Shown here piece by piece: positions 32,424 to 41,046 of a stretch of 64,000 nucleotides of DNA. The translations under genes were made by a program, and so were the position numbers. The notes under the pieces are model-generated. The model was not told the origin of the DNA. It did no database searches and saw only the letters and a program-made list of their open reading frames with translations. This DNA is from JASHPR01 sp963739645 (GTDB lineage Bacteria; Actinomycetota; Actinomycetes; Streptosporangiales; Streptosporangiaceae): assembly GCA_963739645.1 (NCBI GenBank), contig CAVUBM010000074.1:186001-250000 (forward strand). The letters run 5' to 3'. The first letter of the stretch is position 1, and the number at the start of each line of letters is the position of its first letter.

Positions 32424-34184
32424 TCAGAACGGCGGCGGGTCGTCGTCCGCCCCGGGGATGGTGGCGAACGGGTCGGCCGGCCAGACCGGGCCGTCGTCGT
32501 GCCCGGCCCACTCGCCCTTCTCGCTCGGCCGGGTGGCCCAGGCCGGGAACGGGAAGTCGACGGCCAGCGGCACCGGGATGTCGGGCTGGGCGATGAACAT
32601 CGTGCCCGGCTTGGCCAGCGTCGCGCGCTGCCGCTGCGCGGGCGGCAGGTACCCGTACTCGGGCCGCTCGGCCTCGGCCGCGTCGAGCCGCCCGGCCACC
32701 CGGATCGCGCAGTTCGCCAGGATCCGCCGCTCGACCTCGCTGGCGGTCTGCTGCGCGCCGATCAGGATCACGCCCAGCGACCGGCCGCGCTCGGCCACGT
32801 CCAGCAGGATCTGCTTGATCGGGCTGTCGCCCTCGCGCGGCGCGTACTTGTTCAGCTCGTCGAGCATGACGAACATCAGCGGCCGCGCCGTGCCCTGCCG
32901 CTCCTTGCGGGCGAACTCGCCGCGCAGCGTGACGCCGACCACGAACCGCTGCGCCCGGTCGGGCAGGTTGTGCAGGTCGACGACGGTCACCTGGGCGCGC
33001 GAGGTGGTGATCGAACGCTCCCCGCGGTGCGCCAGGTCGCCGCGGATGATCACGGACAGCGGCTTGACCGCCGACCGCAGCCGCCGCAGCAGCGCGTTCA
33101 CGCTGCCCGGTCACCGCGGCTGCCGCGCCACCCACTGCCCGCGCTGGCCCTCGTCGCCCAGCTCGGCCTCGAGCAGCGTGACCAGGTCACCGAAGCGTGC
33201 GGATGATCTTGTCGTTGGCCGGGTCCACGCCGCGGACCCGGATCGCGCCGTCGTCCCCGGCCGGGACCGCGTCGCGCCGCAGCCGCGCCGCGACCTGGGC
33301 GATCAGCATCGTGTACTGGGCCCGCTCGTCCTCGGCGTCGGCGAACACGAACGGCAGCAGCTCGTCGGCGCAGAACTCGGCCAGCGTCCAGTAGAACGGG
33401 CTGACCGCCCGGTCGCGGGCGGAGACGTCCGGCGTGCCGGACGGGTCGCCCCGCCGCGGCGGGGCGAACACCCGCACGTTGCCGAACGGCGTCGCGGGCA
33501 GCCCGAGCGTGCCGTAGCGCTCCCGCTGCCTGGCAGTGAGCCTGCTGTTGGCGTAGTCGAGGAACAGCAGGTCCTCGCCCTTGACGCTGAAGATCAGCGC
33601 CTTGGTGTTGTGCGCCTCGCCCGCCAGCACGCCGCAGTTGGTGATCGAGTGCAGCAGGAACATCGCGAACGAGGTCTTGGTCGCGATCCCGGAGACCCCG
33701 GAGATCGACACGTGCGCGCCCCGGGTGCCGTCGACGAACTCGAAGTTGACGTACACCGGCTGCCCGTCCCGGCCGAACCCGACCGGCACCCGCGGCTGCC
33801 CATCTCGTCGAAGTACAGCGCCGACTCGCGCTGCGTCCCCGGTGCGCCCGGGCCACGGCCGCGCCCGGCAGCGGCGGCACGTACACCTCGGGCTCGACCC
33901 GGGTCACCGTCGACCTCGGCGACCTCGCAGACCTCCGCGGGCAGCGCGCCCTGCTCGATCAGGAACACGTCCGAGGCGAACCGGGCCCCCTCGTGCACCG
34001 CCTCGACGTTGGTGACCACACCGGAGATCTGCATCGGCGGCTGGCCCGGCAGCTCCCGGCGGGTCACCACCACGTCGTCGAGCTGCAGATACTGCCCCGG
34101 CGCCAGCCCCACCGAGAACTGCAGCGGGGTCGCGGGCACCGTGCCCACCACCAGGCCCACGGCGTTACCAGCGGGATCTGCCAC
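32424..34184 (-). pseudogene. herA: HerA-type ATPase (DNA translocase), frameshifted
   Basis: About 587 codons. The N-terminal beta-barrel (QFSVGLAPGQYLQLDDVVV, QISGVVTNVEAVHEGA) precedes the ATPase. The P-loop variant is HVSISGVSGIATKTSFAMF, the hydrophobic strand with Asp-Glu (Walker B) is LMFVMLDELNKYAP, and the sensor region is LIGAQQTASEVERRIL. Shifts lie near 33907, 33850, 33800 and 33190, and an in-frame TGA at 33111-33113. Together with NurA, SbcD and SbcC it matches the archaeal end-resection set. First gene of the operon; start ATG 34184. Confidence 0.78.
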
Positions 34185-34329
34185 GAATCCCCCTTAGGAC
34201 GGCTAACTCCCCGAGCCTAAGGGCCGCCGCCCCGCCATGCGGCTCAGCGCGCCGGACGGACCGTGAAGACCTGCCCGCCGGGCGCGGCCCGCTCCCGTCC
34301 GCTCACCGGAGCGATCGGGCCCAGGACGG

Positions 34330-34947
34330 TCACGACGGGGCCCCGCTCACGTCCCGGCCGAGCAAGGCGACGAGCCTGTCGATCGCCGGAGCATCGCCGG
34401 GCACGGGCTGCGGCGGCGCAAACGGCGTACGGCCCTGAGGGATGTCCCCGAGCTTGCTGCGGCTGAACGCCAGTTCCTGCTCGGCGAGGTCCTCGGGGAA
34501 CACGGCATCCTGCCCGGTGGCGCGGGCCAGGTCCCAGCCGTGCACCAGCACCTCGGTGATCCGCAGATGCAGCGCGGCGATGCCGGGCACCGGGCCGATC
34601 GGCACCGTGTGAACCCGGTCGAGCACGCCCGGCTGCCGGAACGCGCCGACCAGCGCCGCCGCGGAGTCGCGGTAGGCATCCACCAGCCCGGCATCCGGCC
34701 GAAGGGAGTCCGCGCCGCCGCCGGGCGCCTCCGGCGCTGTGCGGCCTGGCGCCTCCGGCGCTGTGCCACCCAGGATGCGGACGAACGCGTAGTTACTGGT
34801 CACCATGTGCCCGACCAGGTCACGCACGGTCCACTCCGGGCACGGTGTCGGGGCGGCCCACTGATCGTCCCGCACCGCGCTGATCAGCAGCCCGGTGGCG
34901 TCGATGGCGACGCAGAGCTGGTCTACCGGATCTGTGGTCATCGGCAT
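34330..34947 (-). CDS. TIGR03086-type DinB/maleylpyruvate-isomerase-like protein
   Basis: 205 residues of the mycothiol-dependent DinB-like fold. PTPCPEWTVRDLVGHMVTSN provides the first metal His, and LHLRITEVLVHGWDLARATG the H-x3-D style second site. A 24-bp tandem duplication adds TAPEAPGRTAPEAPGG in the middle (residues ~61-76). The gene is divergent from an HxlR regulator with a well-formed inverted repeat between them, so it is probably that regulator's target. It may use mycothiol or metal; the substrate is unknown. Confidence 0.83.
   Translation of the reverse strand: MPMTTDPVDQLCVAIDATGLLISAVRDDQWAAPTPCPEWTVRDLVGHMVTSNYAFVRILGGTAPEAPGRTAPEAPGGGADSLRPDAGLVDAYRDSAAALVGAFRQPGVLDRVHTVPIGPVPGIAALHLRITEVLVHGWDLARATGQDAVFPEDLAEQELAFSRSKLGDIPQGRTPFAPPQPVPGDAPAIDRLVALLGRDVSGAPS
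34724..34766. repeat. 19-bp direct repeat with period 24 in the DinB-like gene
   Basis: GGCGCCTCCGGCGCTGTGC occurs at 34724-34742 and 34748-34766, each holding the hairpin GCGCC-TCC-GGCGC. That mini-hairpin is the same as the last stem of the dispersed element at 3733-3826. The unit encodes the duplicated TAPEAPG. Confidence 0.7.
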
Positions 34948-34972
34948 GGCCCCCTGCTCTGAACGGATGACT

Positions 34973-35001
34973 GTACTTCAATAAGCTATAGTTCTAAGTA
35001 C
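34973..35001. promoter_or_regulatory. GTACTT-N17-AAGTAC operator between the DinB-like and hxlR genes
   Basis: Perfect 6-bp inverted repeat (34973-34978 and 34996-35001) in a visibly AT-richer island. It lies 26 bases upstream of the DinB-like start and ~105 bases upstream of the HxlR start. HxlR-family dimers bind GTAC-containing inverted repeats, so autoregulation plus control of the neighbour is likely. Confidence 0.6.
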
Positions 35002-35105
35002 CCAAAACTCAAGCGAGTTGGCGAGGTCCCTGCGCACCGGAGCGCGCGACGGAGAAACGCGCGGAGGGAGAACGCGCGCGCTGAGGCGACGAAGGACGGG
35101 CCGAG

Positions 35106-35771
35106 ATGACGGTCAAGCGGAGCTACCGCCAGTACTGCGCGGTGGCGCAGGGCCTGGACATCATCGGCGACCGGTGGACGCTCCTCATCGTGCGGGACCT
35201 GCTGCTCGGGCCGAAGCGGTACAAGGACCTGCTGACCGGGCTGCCCGGGATCGGGACCAACCTGCTCGCCGCCCGCCTGCGGAAGATGTCCGCGGCCGGG
35301 CTCATCGAGTGGACGGAACTCCCGCCGCCGGCCGGGTCCTCGGTCTACCGGCTGACCGACTCCGGCTACGCGCTGGAACCGGTCGTCACCGCGATCGGCC
35401 GCTTCGGTGCGCGGTTCCTCGGCGAGCCGCGCAGCGACGACGTCCTGCTGCCTCGCGCGTACTTCGTCGCGATCAGGTCGGCGTTCCGCTCCGACCGTGC
35501 GGAGCTGTCCGAGACGTACGAGTTCCGCATCGACGACCTCGTCTTCGCCGTGACCGCGAAACCCAGCGGCTGCAGCACGCGCGAAGGCGCCGCTCACGAT
35601 CCCGACGCGGTGATCACCACGGACGTGGTCACGCTGAACGCCCTGCTCCTCGAGGGTCTCTCACCCCAGACCGCGCTGGCCGACGGCCGAGCCGAGATCA
35701 CCGGGGACCCAACCGCCCTGGACCGCTTCACCGCCATGTTCGCCCTCCGCCCCGCGGCAGCGCTCCCCTAG
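35106..35771 (+). CDS. HxlR-family winged-helix regulator with SCP2-like C-terminal domain
   Basis: 221 residues. The HxlR domain is at 1-100 (YCAVAQGLDIIGDRWTLLIV, GPKRYKDLLTGLPGIGTNLL, the wing RKMSAAGLIEW). The C-terminal part (FRIDDLVFAVTAKPSGCST ... DAVITTDVVTLNALL) looks like a sterol-carrier-type lipid-binding fold that could sense a hydrophobic ligand. The ATG at 35106 lies downstream of a GTACTT/AAGTAC operator. Divergent from the DinB-like gene. Confidence 0.87.
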   Translation: MTVKRSYRQYCAVAQGLDIIGDRWTLLIVRDLLLGPKRYKDLLTGLPGIGTNLLAARLRKMSAAGLIEWTELPPPAGSSVYRLTDSGYALEPVVTAIGRFGARFLGEPRSDDVLLPRAYFVAIRSAFRSDRAELSETYEFRIDDLVFAVTAKPSGCSTREGAAHDPDAVITTDVVTLNALLLEGLSPQTALADGRAEITGDPTALDRFTAMFALRPAAALP

Positions 35772-35794
35772 CGGTCCGCCCGAGCGTCCCGTTT

Positions 35795-36659
35795 TCATGA
35801 GAACCCTGACCGAGGTGGGAGCGGGCGGGTGACAACCGCGGGCGTCGCCGCTGGGTGGTGGGCATCCTCCGTGCGTTCGGGCAGGAGCAGCAGGGCGCCG
35901 ACGAAGAAGCACACCGCACCGACCAGGGTGCCTAGGTTCGACCGCTCGGCGTTGTGAATCTGGCCCGTCGCCGGGTCGATGTAGCCGGCGACAGCGGATA
36001 CGCCGAAGGCGACGGACCCGATCAGGTTGACCAGGGTGATCCACCAAGACCACGACCGCGGGCGCCACGCGGCCCACCCGTGGCAGACCTCGATCCAGGC
36101 CAGCGTGCTCGCGACCAGGAAGCAGATCGAGCCAACCGCATCGGGCCGCCACACGTGCTGGTGCGCGGCCTGGGCGGCGAGGTCCACCCGCAGCGCGTTC
36201 CCGGTGCTGATGTTGAAGTAGACGGTTCCCGCAAGTTGCACCGCGGTGGCGCACCAGTCGATTCTGCGGGGCTGGAAGACGAAGAAGCGTCGCCGGGTGG
36301 CGTTGAGCCTGCGGGCCGGCATCCACGGCTTCTCGGTAGGTCAGAAACCCGGCCGCGGTGAAGAACAGCGAGCCTATGAAGAAGGTCATTGCGTCCCAGC
36401 GGGCCCCGACGGCGCTGGTGTAGCCGGGGACGGCGCCGAGGGCGAATAGCAGCGACCCCACGGCGAACAGGACGGCGATCCACCATTCCCTGGCCCTGGG
36501 TGCCCACCACGTCGAGCCGGCAGCAGGGACGTCCTGCCGGTGCTTGCGGTGCCGGCGGGAACCCCAGCGAGCTGTGACACCGTCCAGGCGGACGTGATCG
36601 ACGAAGGTCACGAAGGGGCCGATCCTGCCCTCGCGGACTTCACGGTCCTGCACGGGCAT
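35795..36659 (-). pseudogene. YrhK-like multi-helix membrane protein, frameshifted
   Basis: The first frame carries WWIAVLFAVGSLLFALGAVP and WDAMTFFIGSLFFTAAGFL. After one extra base near 36318 the second frame continues with RIDWCATAVQLAGTVYFNIS, VGSICFLVASTLAWIEV, WSWWITLVNLIGSVAFG and LVGAVCFFVGALLLLPER. The two halves repeat a pair-of-helices theme typical of YrhK-like proteins. The span is 3n+1, consistent with a single insertion. Function unknown; converges with the HxlR gene. Confidence 0.72.
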
Positions 36660-36705
36660 GGACGCGTCCTATCTGATCGGTTCGATCTTCCCAGCCGCTG
36701 AGGCG

Positions 36706-37549
36706 TTACAGCTCGTCGGCCAGGAACGGGTAGTGGTGGTATCCGGACCCGTCGAGTACGGCAACCGTCGATTCGGGAACTTCGATGAAGGCCCCGGGCA
36801 GGTCGTTGAGCGGCTCCGAGACCACGACGTGGGCACGCTTACCGAAGGCGCGCAGTTGCTCGACATCCGGGTACATCTCTTGCAGCGTGGCGATGTCGGC
36901 AGAGTGGAACAGGGTACGCGTCTGCCGCTGCGACGAGTACCGGAAGGCCCACACGGTGGTGCCATCCGAGACTGCGACCGTCCCCTGCACCGGGAATCTC
37001 ACGCCGTGCTCGTGGCCGACCGACTCAGCTGCCTGAATGGCTTTCCCCATCGCGGCTACGGGATCCTCGCGCAGCCCCAGCGTCAGGGCGAGGTGGAACA
37101 GAACCTCAGAGTCCGTGGTCCCCTGGATGTGGGGGTACAGCGACGGATCGACGGCAAAGGTCAGGTCGCGCTTCACCGAGCCGAACTCAGCGAGGGCGCC
37201 GTTGTGCATGAACAGCCAATTCTGGAACCGGAAGGGGTGACAGTTGGTCTGCTGAATCGGCGGGCCAGCGGCGGCGCGGACGTGGCTGAAGAACAACGGG
37301 GACTCGATGGCTTGAGTGAGCTCTCGTAGGTTCTGGTCATTCCATGCGGGTTCGATGCTGCGGAAGAGCCCGGGAACATTGCCCTTCTTGCGGGTCCGTT
37401 GCATACCAGCCGAAGCCGAACCCATCACCGTTGACCGTCTCCGCTCCGAGCGGAGAATCCAGCGACTGCGCAACGAGCGAGTGCTGGGGGTCCAAGATCA
37501 ACTCGGAGGGCTGCAGCGGCTCCCCGGAGTACGCCAGCCAACGACACAT
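36706..37549 (-). pseudogene. Class II glutamine amidotransferase (YafJ/EgtC-like), frameshifted
   Basis: An N-terminal-nucleophile amidase: MCRWLAYSGEPL exposes Cys2 as nucleophile, and VNGDGFGFGWYATDP is the glutamine-binding loop. One extra base near 37397 shifts the rest to GLFRSIEPAWNDQNL, LFFSHVRAAAGPPIQQTNCH, WLFMHNGALAEF and TTDSEVLFHLALTLG, all conserved in the family. No ergothioneine genes (egtA/B/D) are adjacent, so the acceptor reaction is unknown. Base composition here is less GC-rich than in the neighbours. Confidence 0.82.
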
Positions 37550-37721
37550 GCTGTGGACCTCCTCGAACCCTGCACAACTTGTCGCACGATAAGGGTCTTT
37601 GTCGCGGATCAGGTTTGACCCTACGCGTGGGCTGTCAGCCGGCGGAAGGCATCCGTGATCCCGCGGCAGCGGGCGAAGATGTTAGACGTCGTGGCCCGGG
37701 GCGGTCAGGACGGGTCGCGGG

Positions 37722-38816
37722 TCAGGGCGCTGTCCTGGTGAGTCCGGCGGCTGTGGCCTGGCGGCGGACCCAGGAGGCGGGCTGGCCTGACTCCGCGGCG
37801 ATTGCCTGCCAGGTCCAGCCCGTGGCGCGGCGCTCGGTGAGGTAGTCGCCGATGCAGCCGAAGCCGAGACCCGCGGCCACCTCGGCGGCGCGCTGGCTGG
37901 CCGCGTGCCGCTTCGCGGCGTGCGCGGTCATGTCCATCCCGTGGCGGCGCAGCGCCGAGCCGACCGCGTGGTGGGAGAGGCCGACCTCGGCCGCGATCGC
38001 GCTGACGGTCCGGTGCTGCATCATGTGGCGGTCGCGCAGGTACCCGGCCACGTCGGTGAAGCCGAGCCGGCGCACGGCCGGCAGCCACCGGGCATCCCAG
38101 CGGTCGGGACGCCGCGGCCGCACCGCGGCGGCCGCCTCCGGATCCACGTCGGCGAGGTGGCGCGACAGCCAGTCCTTGTGCAGCCCGGCCTCGCGGCTGA
38201 TCGCGGCCAGGCTCGCGCCCTGGCCCACCCGGGTCAGCACGAAGGTCCTGACATCGGGGTAGCCCGCCCGGCGGGCCACGTCAGCGGCGATCCCGGCCAG
38301 CCGCCGCCTGGCGCGCTCCGCGTTGGCCTGGGCGACGACCGCGGGCGGGATCGAGGCCAGCGCCTGGAGCGACTTCCGCCGCCGCTGTTCCGGGATCGGG
38401 CGTCCCCGGGCCGCCGTGGCCGCGTCGCGGGTCAGCGCGCCGGAACGCGCCCGCTGCCTCCCCGCGGCGCTGCCCTCCCGGATCGAGGCGTCGAAGACCA
38501 GGCGCGCGGCGAACGCGGCCGCCCTGAGCTTGCGGGTCTGCGGGCTCTCCAGGGACTGGCCGCGTTCCAGCCCGAACGCCTCGCAGTAGGCCTCCTTGGT
38601 CCAGCCGTGCGCCTTGAGGTGCGCCGTGACCGAGCGCAGCGACCGGCCGCACAGATGGCAGGTGACCAGCGTGTCATCGACCACGACGACCTCGCCGATC
38701 GGCGCGTAGTACGCCGTGCCGTCGGCCAGAACGCCCGCGACCGGGCGGATCCCGCCCGATCGCCGCGTGGCGGCCCGCCGGGGTGCGCCCGCCGGGCTGA
38801 TCATCTCGATGGACAT
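37722..38816 (-). CDS. MucR-like zinc-finger protein with several helix-turn-helix-like repeats
   Basis: 364 residues from ATG 38816. VTCHLCGRSLRSVTAHLKAH gives a C2H2 zinc finger (Cys53, Cys56, His66, His70) of MucR/Ros type, followed by GWTKEAYCEAFGLERGQSL. The C-terminal 230 residues hold three HTH-like units with similar wording (GASLAAISREAGLHKDWLS, RTVSAIAAEVGLSHHAVGSA, WTWQAIAAESGQPASWVRR). DNA binding is very likely; targets are unknown. A longer upstream reading frame is the antisense of the PadR gene and is discounted. Divergent from padR. Confidence 0.75.
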   Translation of the reverse strand: MSIEMISPAGAPRRAATRRSGGIRPVAGVLADGTAYYAPIGEVVVVDDTLVTCHLCGRSLRSVTAHLKAHGWTKEAYCEAFGLERGQSLESPQTRKLRAAAFAARLVFDASIREGSAAGRQRARSGALTRDAATAARGRPIPEQRRRKSLQALASIPPAVVAQANAERARRRLAGIAADVARRAGYPDVRTFVLTRVGQGASLAAISREAGLHKDWLSRHLADVDPEAAAAVRPRRPDRWDARWLPAVRRLGFTDVAGYLRDRHMMQHRTVSAIAAEVGLSHHAVGSALRRHGMDMTAHAAKRHAASQRAAEVAAGLGFGCIGDYLTERRATGWTWQAIAAESGQPASWVRRQATAAGLTRTAP

Positions 38817-38934
38817 GACCGGTCTCTCGCTGGGAGCAGCTGGCACCACAGTAGTAACACTGAGACTACCCAGATGCTGGCCCATGTGGAAGGGAGGTGC
38901 TGGCCGACCGGGGAGACCCTCGTAGCCTTTGGGC

Positions 38935-39489
38935 ATGCCCGAACCGGAGGAACGGTCGCTGTCGCTGGCCGAGTGGCTGGTGCTGTGCCTGGTCTGCGAG
39001 AAGCCCAGGCACGGCTTTGACATCGCCAGGGTCCTCGGCCGCGAGGGCACCATGGGCCAGGTCTGGCGGGTGCCCAAGCCCGTGGTGTACCGGGCGCTGC
39101 AGCGGCTCGAGCAGCTCGGGCTGGTGCACGGCGGCGAGCAGCAGCCGTCCAGCCAGGGGCCGGTCCGCTCGCTGGTCGACGCCACCAGGGCCGGCCGGGA
39201 TGCGGCCGCGGACTGGCTGACCCGGCCGGTCGAGCACACCCGGGACGTGCGGTCCGAGCTGCTGATGAAGCTCGCCCTGCTGGACCGGGCCCGCGCGGAT
39301 CCGCAGCCGCTGCTCGTGGCGCAGCGCGAGCAGCTGCTCCCGGTCGCCGCGGTGCTGCGTGACCGGCTCGGCGCCGCGCACGGGTTCGACCGGGTGCTGC
39401 TGCTGTGGCGTTATGAGACGGTATCGGCGACCGTCCGGTTCCTCGACACGCTGCGCGAGCAGGCCGCGGCCGAGGCGCCAGCACGCTGA
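38935..39489 (+). CDS. PadR-family transcriptional regulator
   Basis: 184 residues. The PadR winged helix is at 8-80 (LSLAEWLVLCLVCEKPRHGF then PVVYRALQRLEQLGLVHG), with a helical C-terminal dimerisation arm (VRSELLMKLALLDRARADPQ). ATG 38935. It lies in the divergent gap with the zinc-finger gene, where GTAGT-N9-ACTAC (38851-38869) is a weak candidate operator. Regulated genes are not evident. Confidence 0.85.
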   Translation: MPEPEERSLSLAEWLVLCLVCEKPRHGFDIARVLGREGTMGQVWRVPKPVVYRALQRLEQLGLVHGGEQQPSSQGPVRSLVDATRAGRDAAADWLTRPVEHTRDVRSELLMKLALLDRARADPQPLLVAQREQLLPVAAVLRDRLGAAHGFDRVLLLWRYETVSATVRFLDTLREQAAAEAPAR

Positions 39490-39529
39490 GCTGGGCTAAC
39501 GGGCCGGCGCTCGGGGTAGGCAAGCGGGG

Positions 39530-40516
39530 GTGATGCGTACGGGGTCGCAGGAACAGGCGGGCCGGATGCGGCCGATGCTGGCCACGACGGCCGGCCTCCC
39601 GCCCGACGACGGCACCTGGGCCTACGAGATGAAGTGGGACGGCCTGCGCGCCATCGCCGAGATCGACCACGGCCGCCTGCAGCTGTGGTCACGCACCGGC
39701 CGCGACATCACCCCCGGCTACCCGGAGTTGCAGGAGCTTGCGGCCGCGGCCGGGGTGGACCGGGCCGTGCTCGACGGTGAGATCGTGGCCTTCGGCGGCG
39801 AGGCCTGGCCGAGCTTCGAGGCTCTGCAGCAGCGGATGAACATCTCCGCGCCGGCCCAGGTCCGGGCGCTGATGGCGTCGGTGCCCGTCACCTACCTGGC
39901 GTTCGACCTGCTGTCCCTGGACGGCCAGCCGCTGCTGGACCAGCCGTACACCGCGCGCCGCGCCCTGCTGGAGCAGCTGGAGCTGAACGGCCGCCACTGG
40001 CAGACCCCGCCGTCGTTCACCGAGGCCGCGGGCGCGGAGCTGCTGGAGGTCTCCAAGCACCATGGCCTCGAAGGCGTGGTGGCCAAGCGGCTGCAGTCGC
40101 GTTATGAGCCAGGGAAACGGACTTCCGCCTGGCGCAAGATCAAGAACGTGCATCGGCAGGAGGCCGTGGTCGGAGGCTGGAAGCCGGGCGCGGGCGGCCG
40201 GGTCGGGCAGATCGGGTCGCTGCTGATCGGGGTGCAGGAGCCGGGCGGGCTGCAGTACGCCGGGCACGTCGGCACCGGGTTCACCCAGAAGGCGCTGGCC
40301 ATGCTGGGGGAGAGGCTGGCGCCGCTGCGCCGGGCCACATCCCCGTTCGCCACGCCGATCCCGCCCGAGCACGCCCGCGCAGCCGTCTGGGCGGAACCGT
40401 TGCTGGTGGTCGAGGTGGAGTTCGCGCTCTGGACCAACGAGGGGCGGATGCGCGCCGCCTCGTACAAGGGGCTGCGCTCCGACAAGGACCCGGCCGAGGT
40501 CATCCGTGAGCCCTGA
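39530..40516 (+). CDS. ATP-dependent DNA ligase, NHEJ (LigD ligase-domain) type
   Basis: 328 residues. The nucleotidyl-lysine motif is YEMKWDGLRA (Lys35), followed by motif III LDGEIVAF, motif IIIa TYLAFDLLSLDG, motif IV LEGVVAKR and motif V SAWRKIKN. An OB domain ends the protein (LVVEVEFALWTNEGRMRAAS). It is a stand-alone ligase domain without LigD polymerase or phosphoesterase modules, and no Ku gene is adjacent. The start is GTG 39530 or ATG 39533; GGGGG precedes both. It seals DNA nicks or breaks. Confidence 0.88.
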   Translation: MMRTGSQEQAGRMRPMLATTAGLPPDDGTWAYEMKWDGLRAIAEIDHGRLQLWSRTGRDITPGYPELQELAAAAGVDRAVLDGEIVAFGGEAWPSFEALQQRMNISAPAQVRALMASVPVTYLAFDLLSLDGQPLLDQPYTARRALLEQLELNGRHWQTPPSFTEAAGAELLEVSKHHGLEGVVAKRLQSRYEPGKRTSAWRKIKNVHRQEAVVGGWKPGAGGRVGQIGSLLIGVQEPGGLQYAGHVGTGFTQKALAMLGERLAPLRRATSPFATPIPPEHARAAVWAEPLLVVEVEFALWTNEGRMRAASYKGLRSDKDPAEVIREP

Positions 40517-40530
40517 GGCCGTGGAGGAAG

Positions 40531-41046
40531 ATGAACGTCATGCCGGAACCCAGGGACGCGAGCGGACTGGCCCTGCGCCGGCGGATTTCCCGGGCGCATT
40601 ACGCCACGCTGGGTCAGTTGTTCGACCCGACGACGTTCCGGCACCTGGACAGGCTGGGGCTTCAGGCCGGCTGGCGCTGCTGGGAGGTCGGTGCGGGCGG
40701 GCCGACCGTGCCGGCGGGGCTGGCCGAGCGGGCCGGCCCCACCGGACGGGTGCTCGCCACCGACATCGACGTCTCCGCGCTGGAGGAGGCGCCGGAGCCG
40801 GGGTTCGAGATCCGCCGCCACGACGTCACGGCCGAGCCTGCGCCGCTGTCCGGCTGTGACCTGGTCCACGCGCGCCTGGTGCTGATGCACGTAGCGGACC
40901 GTGACGCGGCGCTCAGCGCGATGGTCGGCGCACTGCGGCCGGGTGGCTGGCTGCTGGCCGAGGACGCGGACCTGTCCCTGCAGCCGCTGGCCTGTCCCGA
41001 CGAGGCGTTCACCGTGGTGTCGGCCTGGGGCCGGAAGGCACCATGA
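40531..41046 (+). CDS. Class I SAM-dependent methyltransferase, C-terminally truncated
   Basis: 171 residues with motif I WRCWEVGAGGPTVPAGLAER, VLATDIDVSALEEAP, and the post-motif region VHARLVLMHVADRDAALSAM then ALRPGGWLLAEDADLSL. Relatives in this group usually run ~270 residues, and the last ~100 (substrate-binding part) are missing here. After ACPDEAF the frame ends in VVSAWGRKAP. The stop overlaps the MFS start (ATGA), so the truncated gene is neatly coupled to the exporter. GGAGG lies just before the ATG. Substrate unknown and activity doubtful. Confidence 0.78.
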   Translation: MNVMPEPRDASGLALRRRISRAHYATLGQLFDPTTFRHLDRLGLQAGWRCWEVGAGGPTVPAGLAERAGPTGRVLATDIDVSALEEAPEPGFEIRRHDVTAEPAPLSGCDLVHARLVLMHVADRDAALSAMVGALRPGGWLLAEDADLSLQPLACPDEAFTVVSAWGRKAP

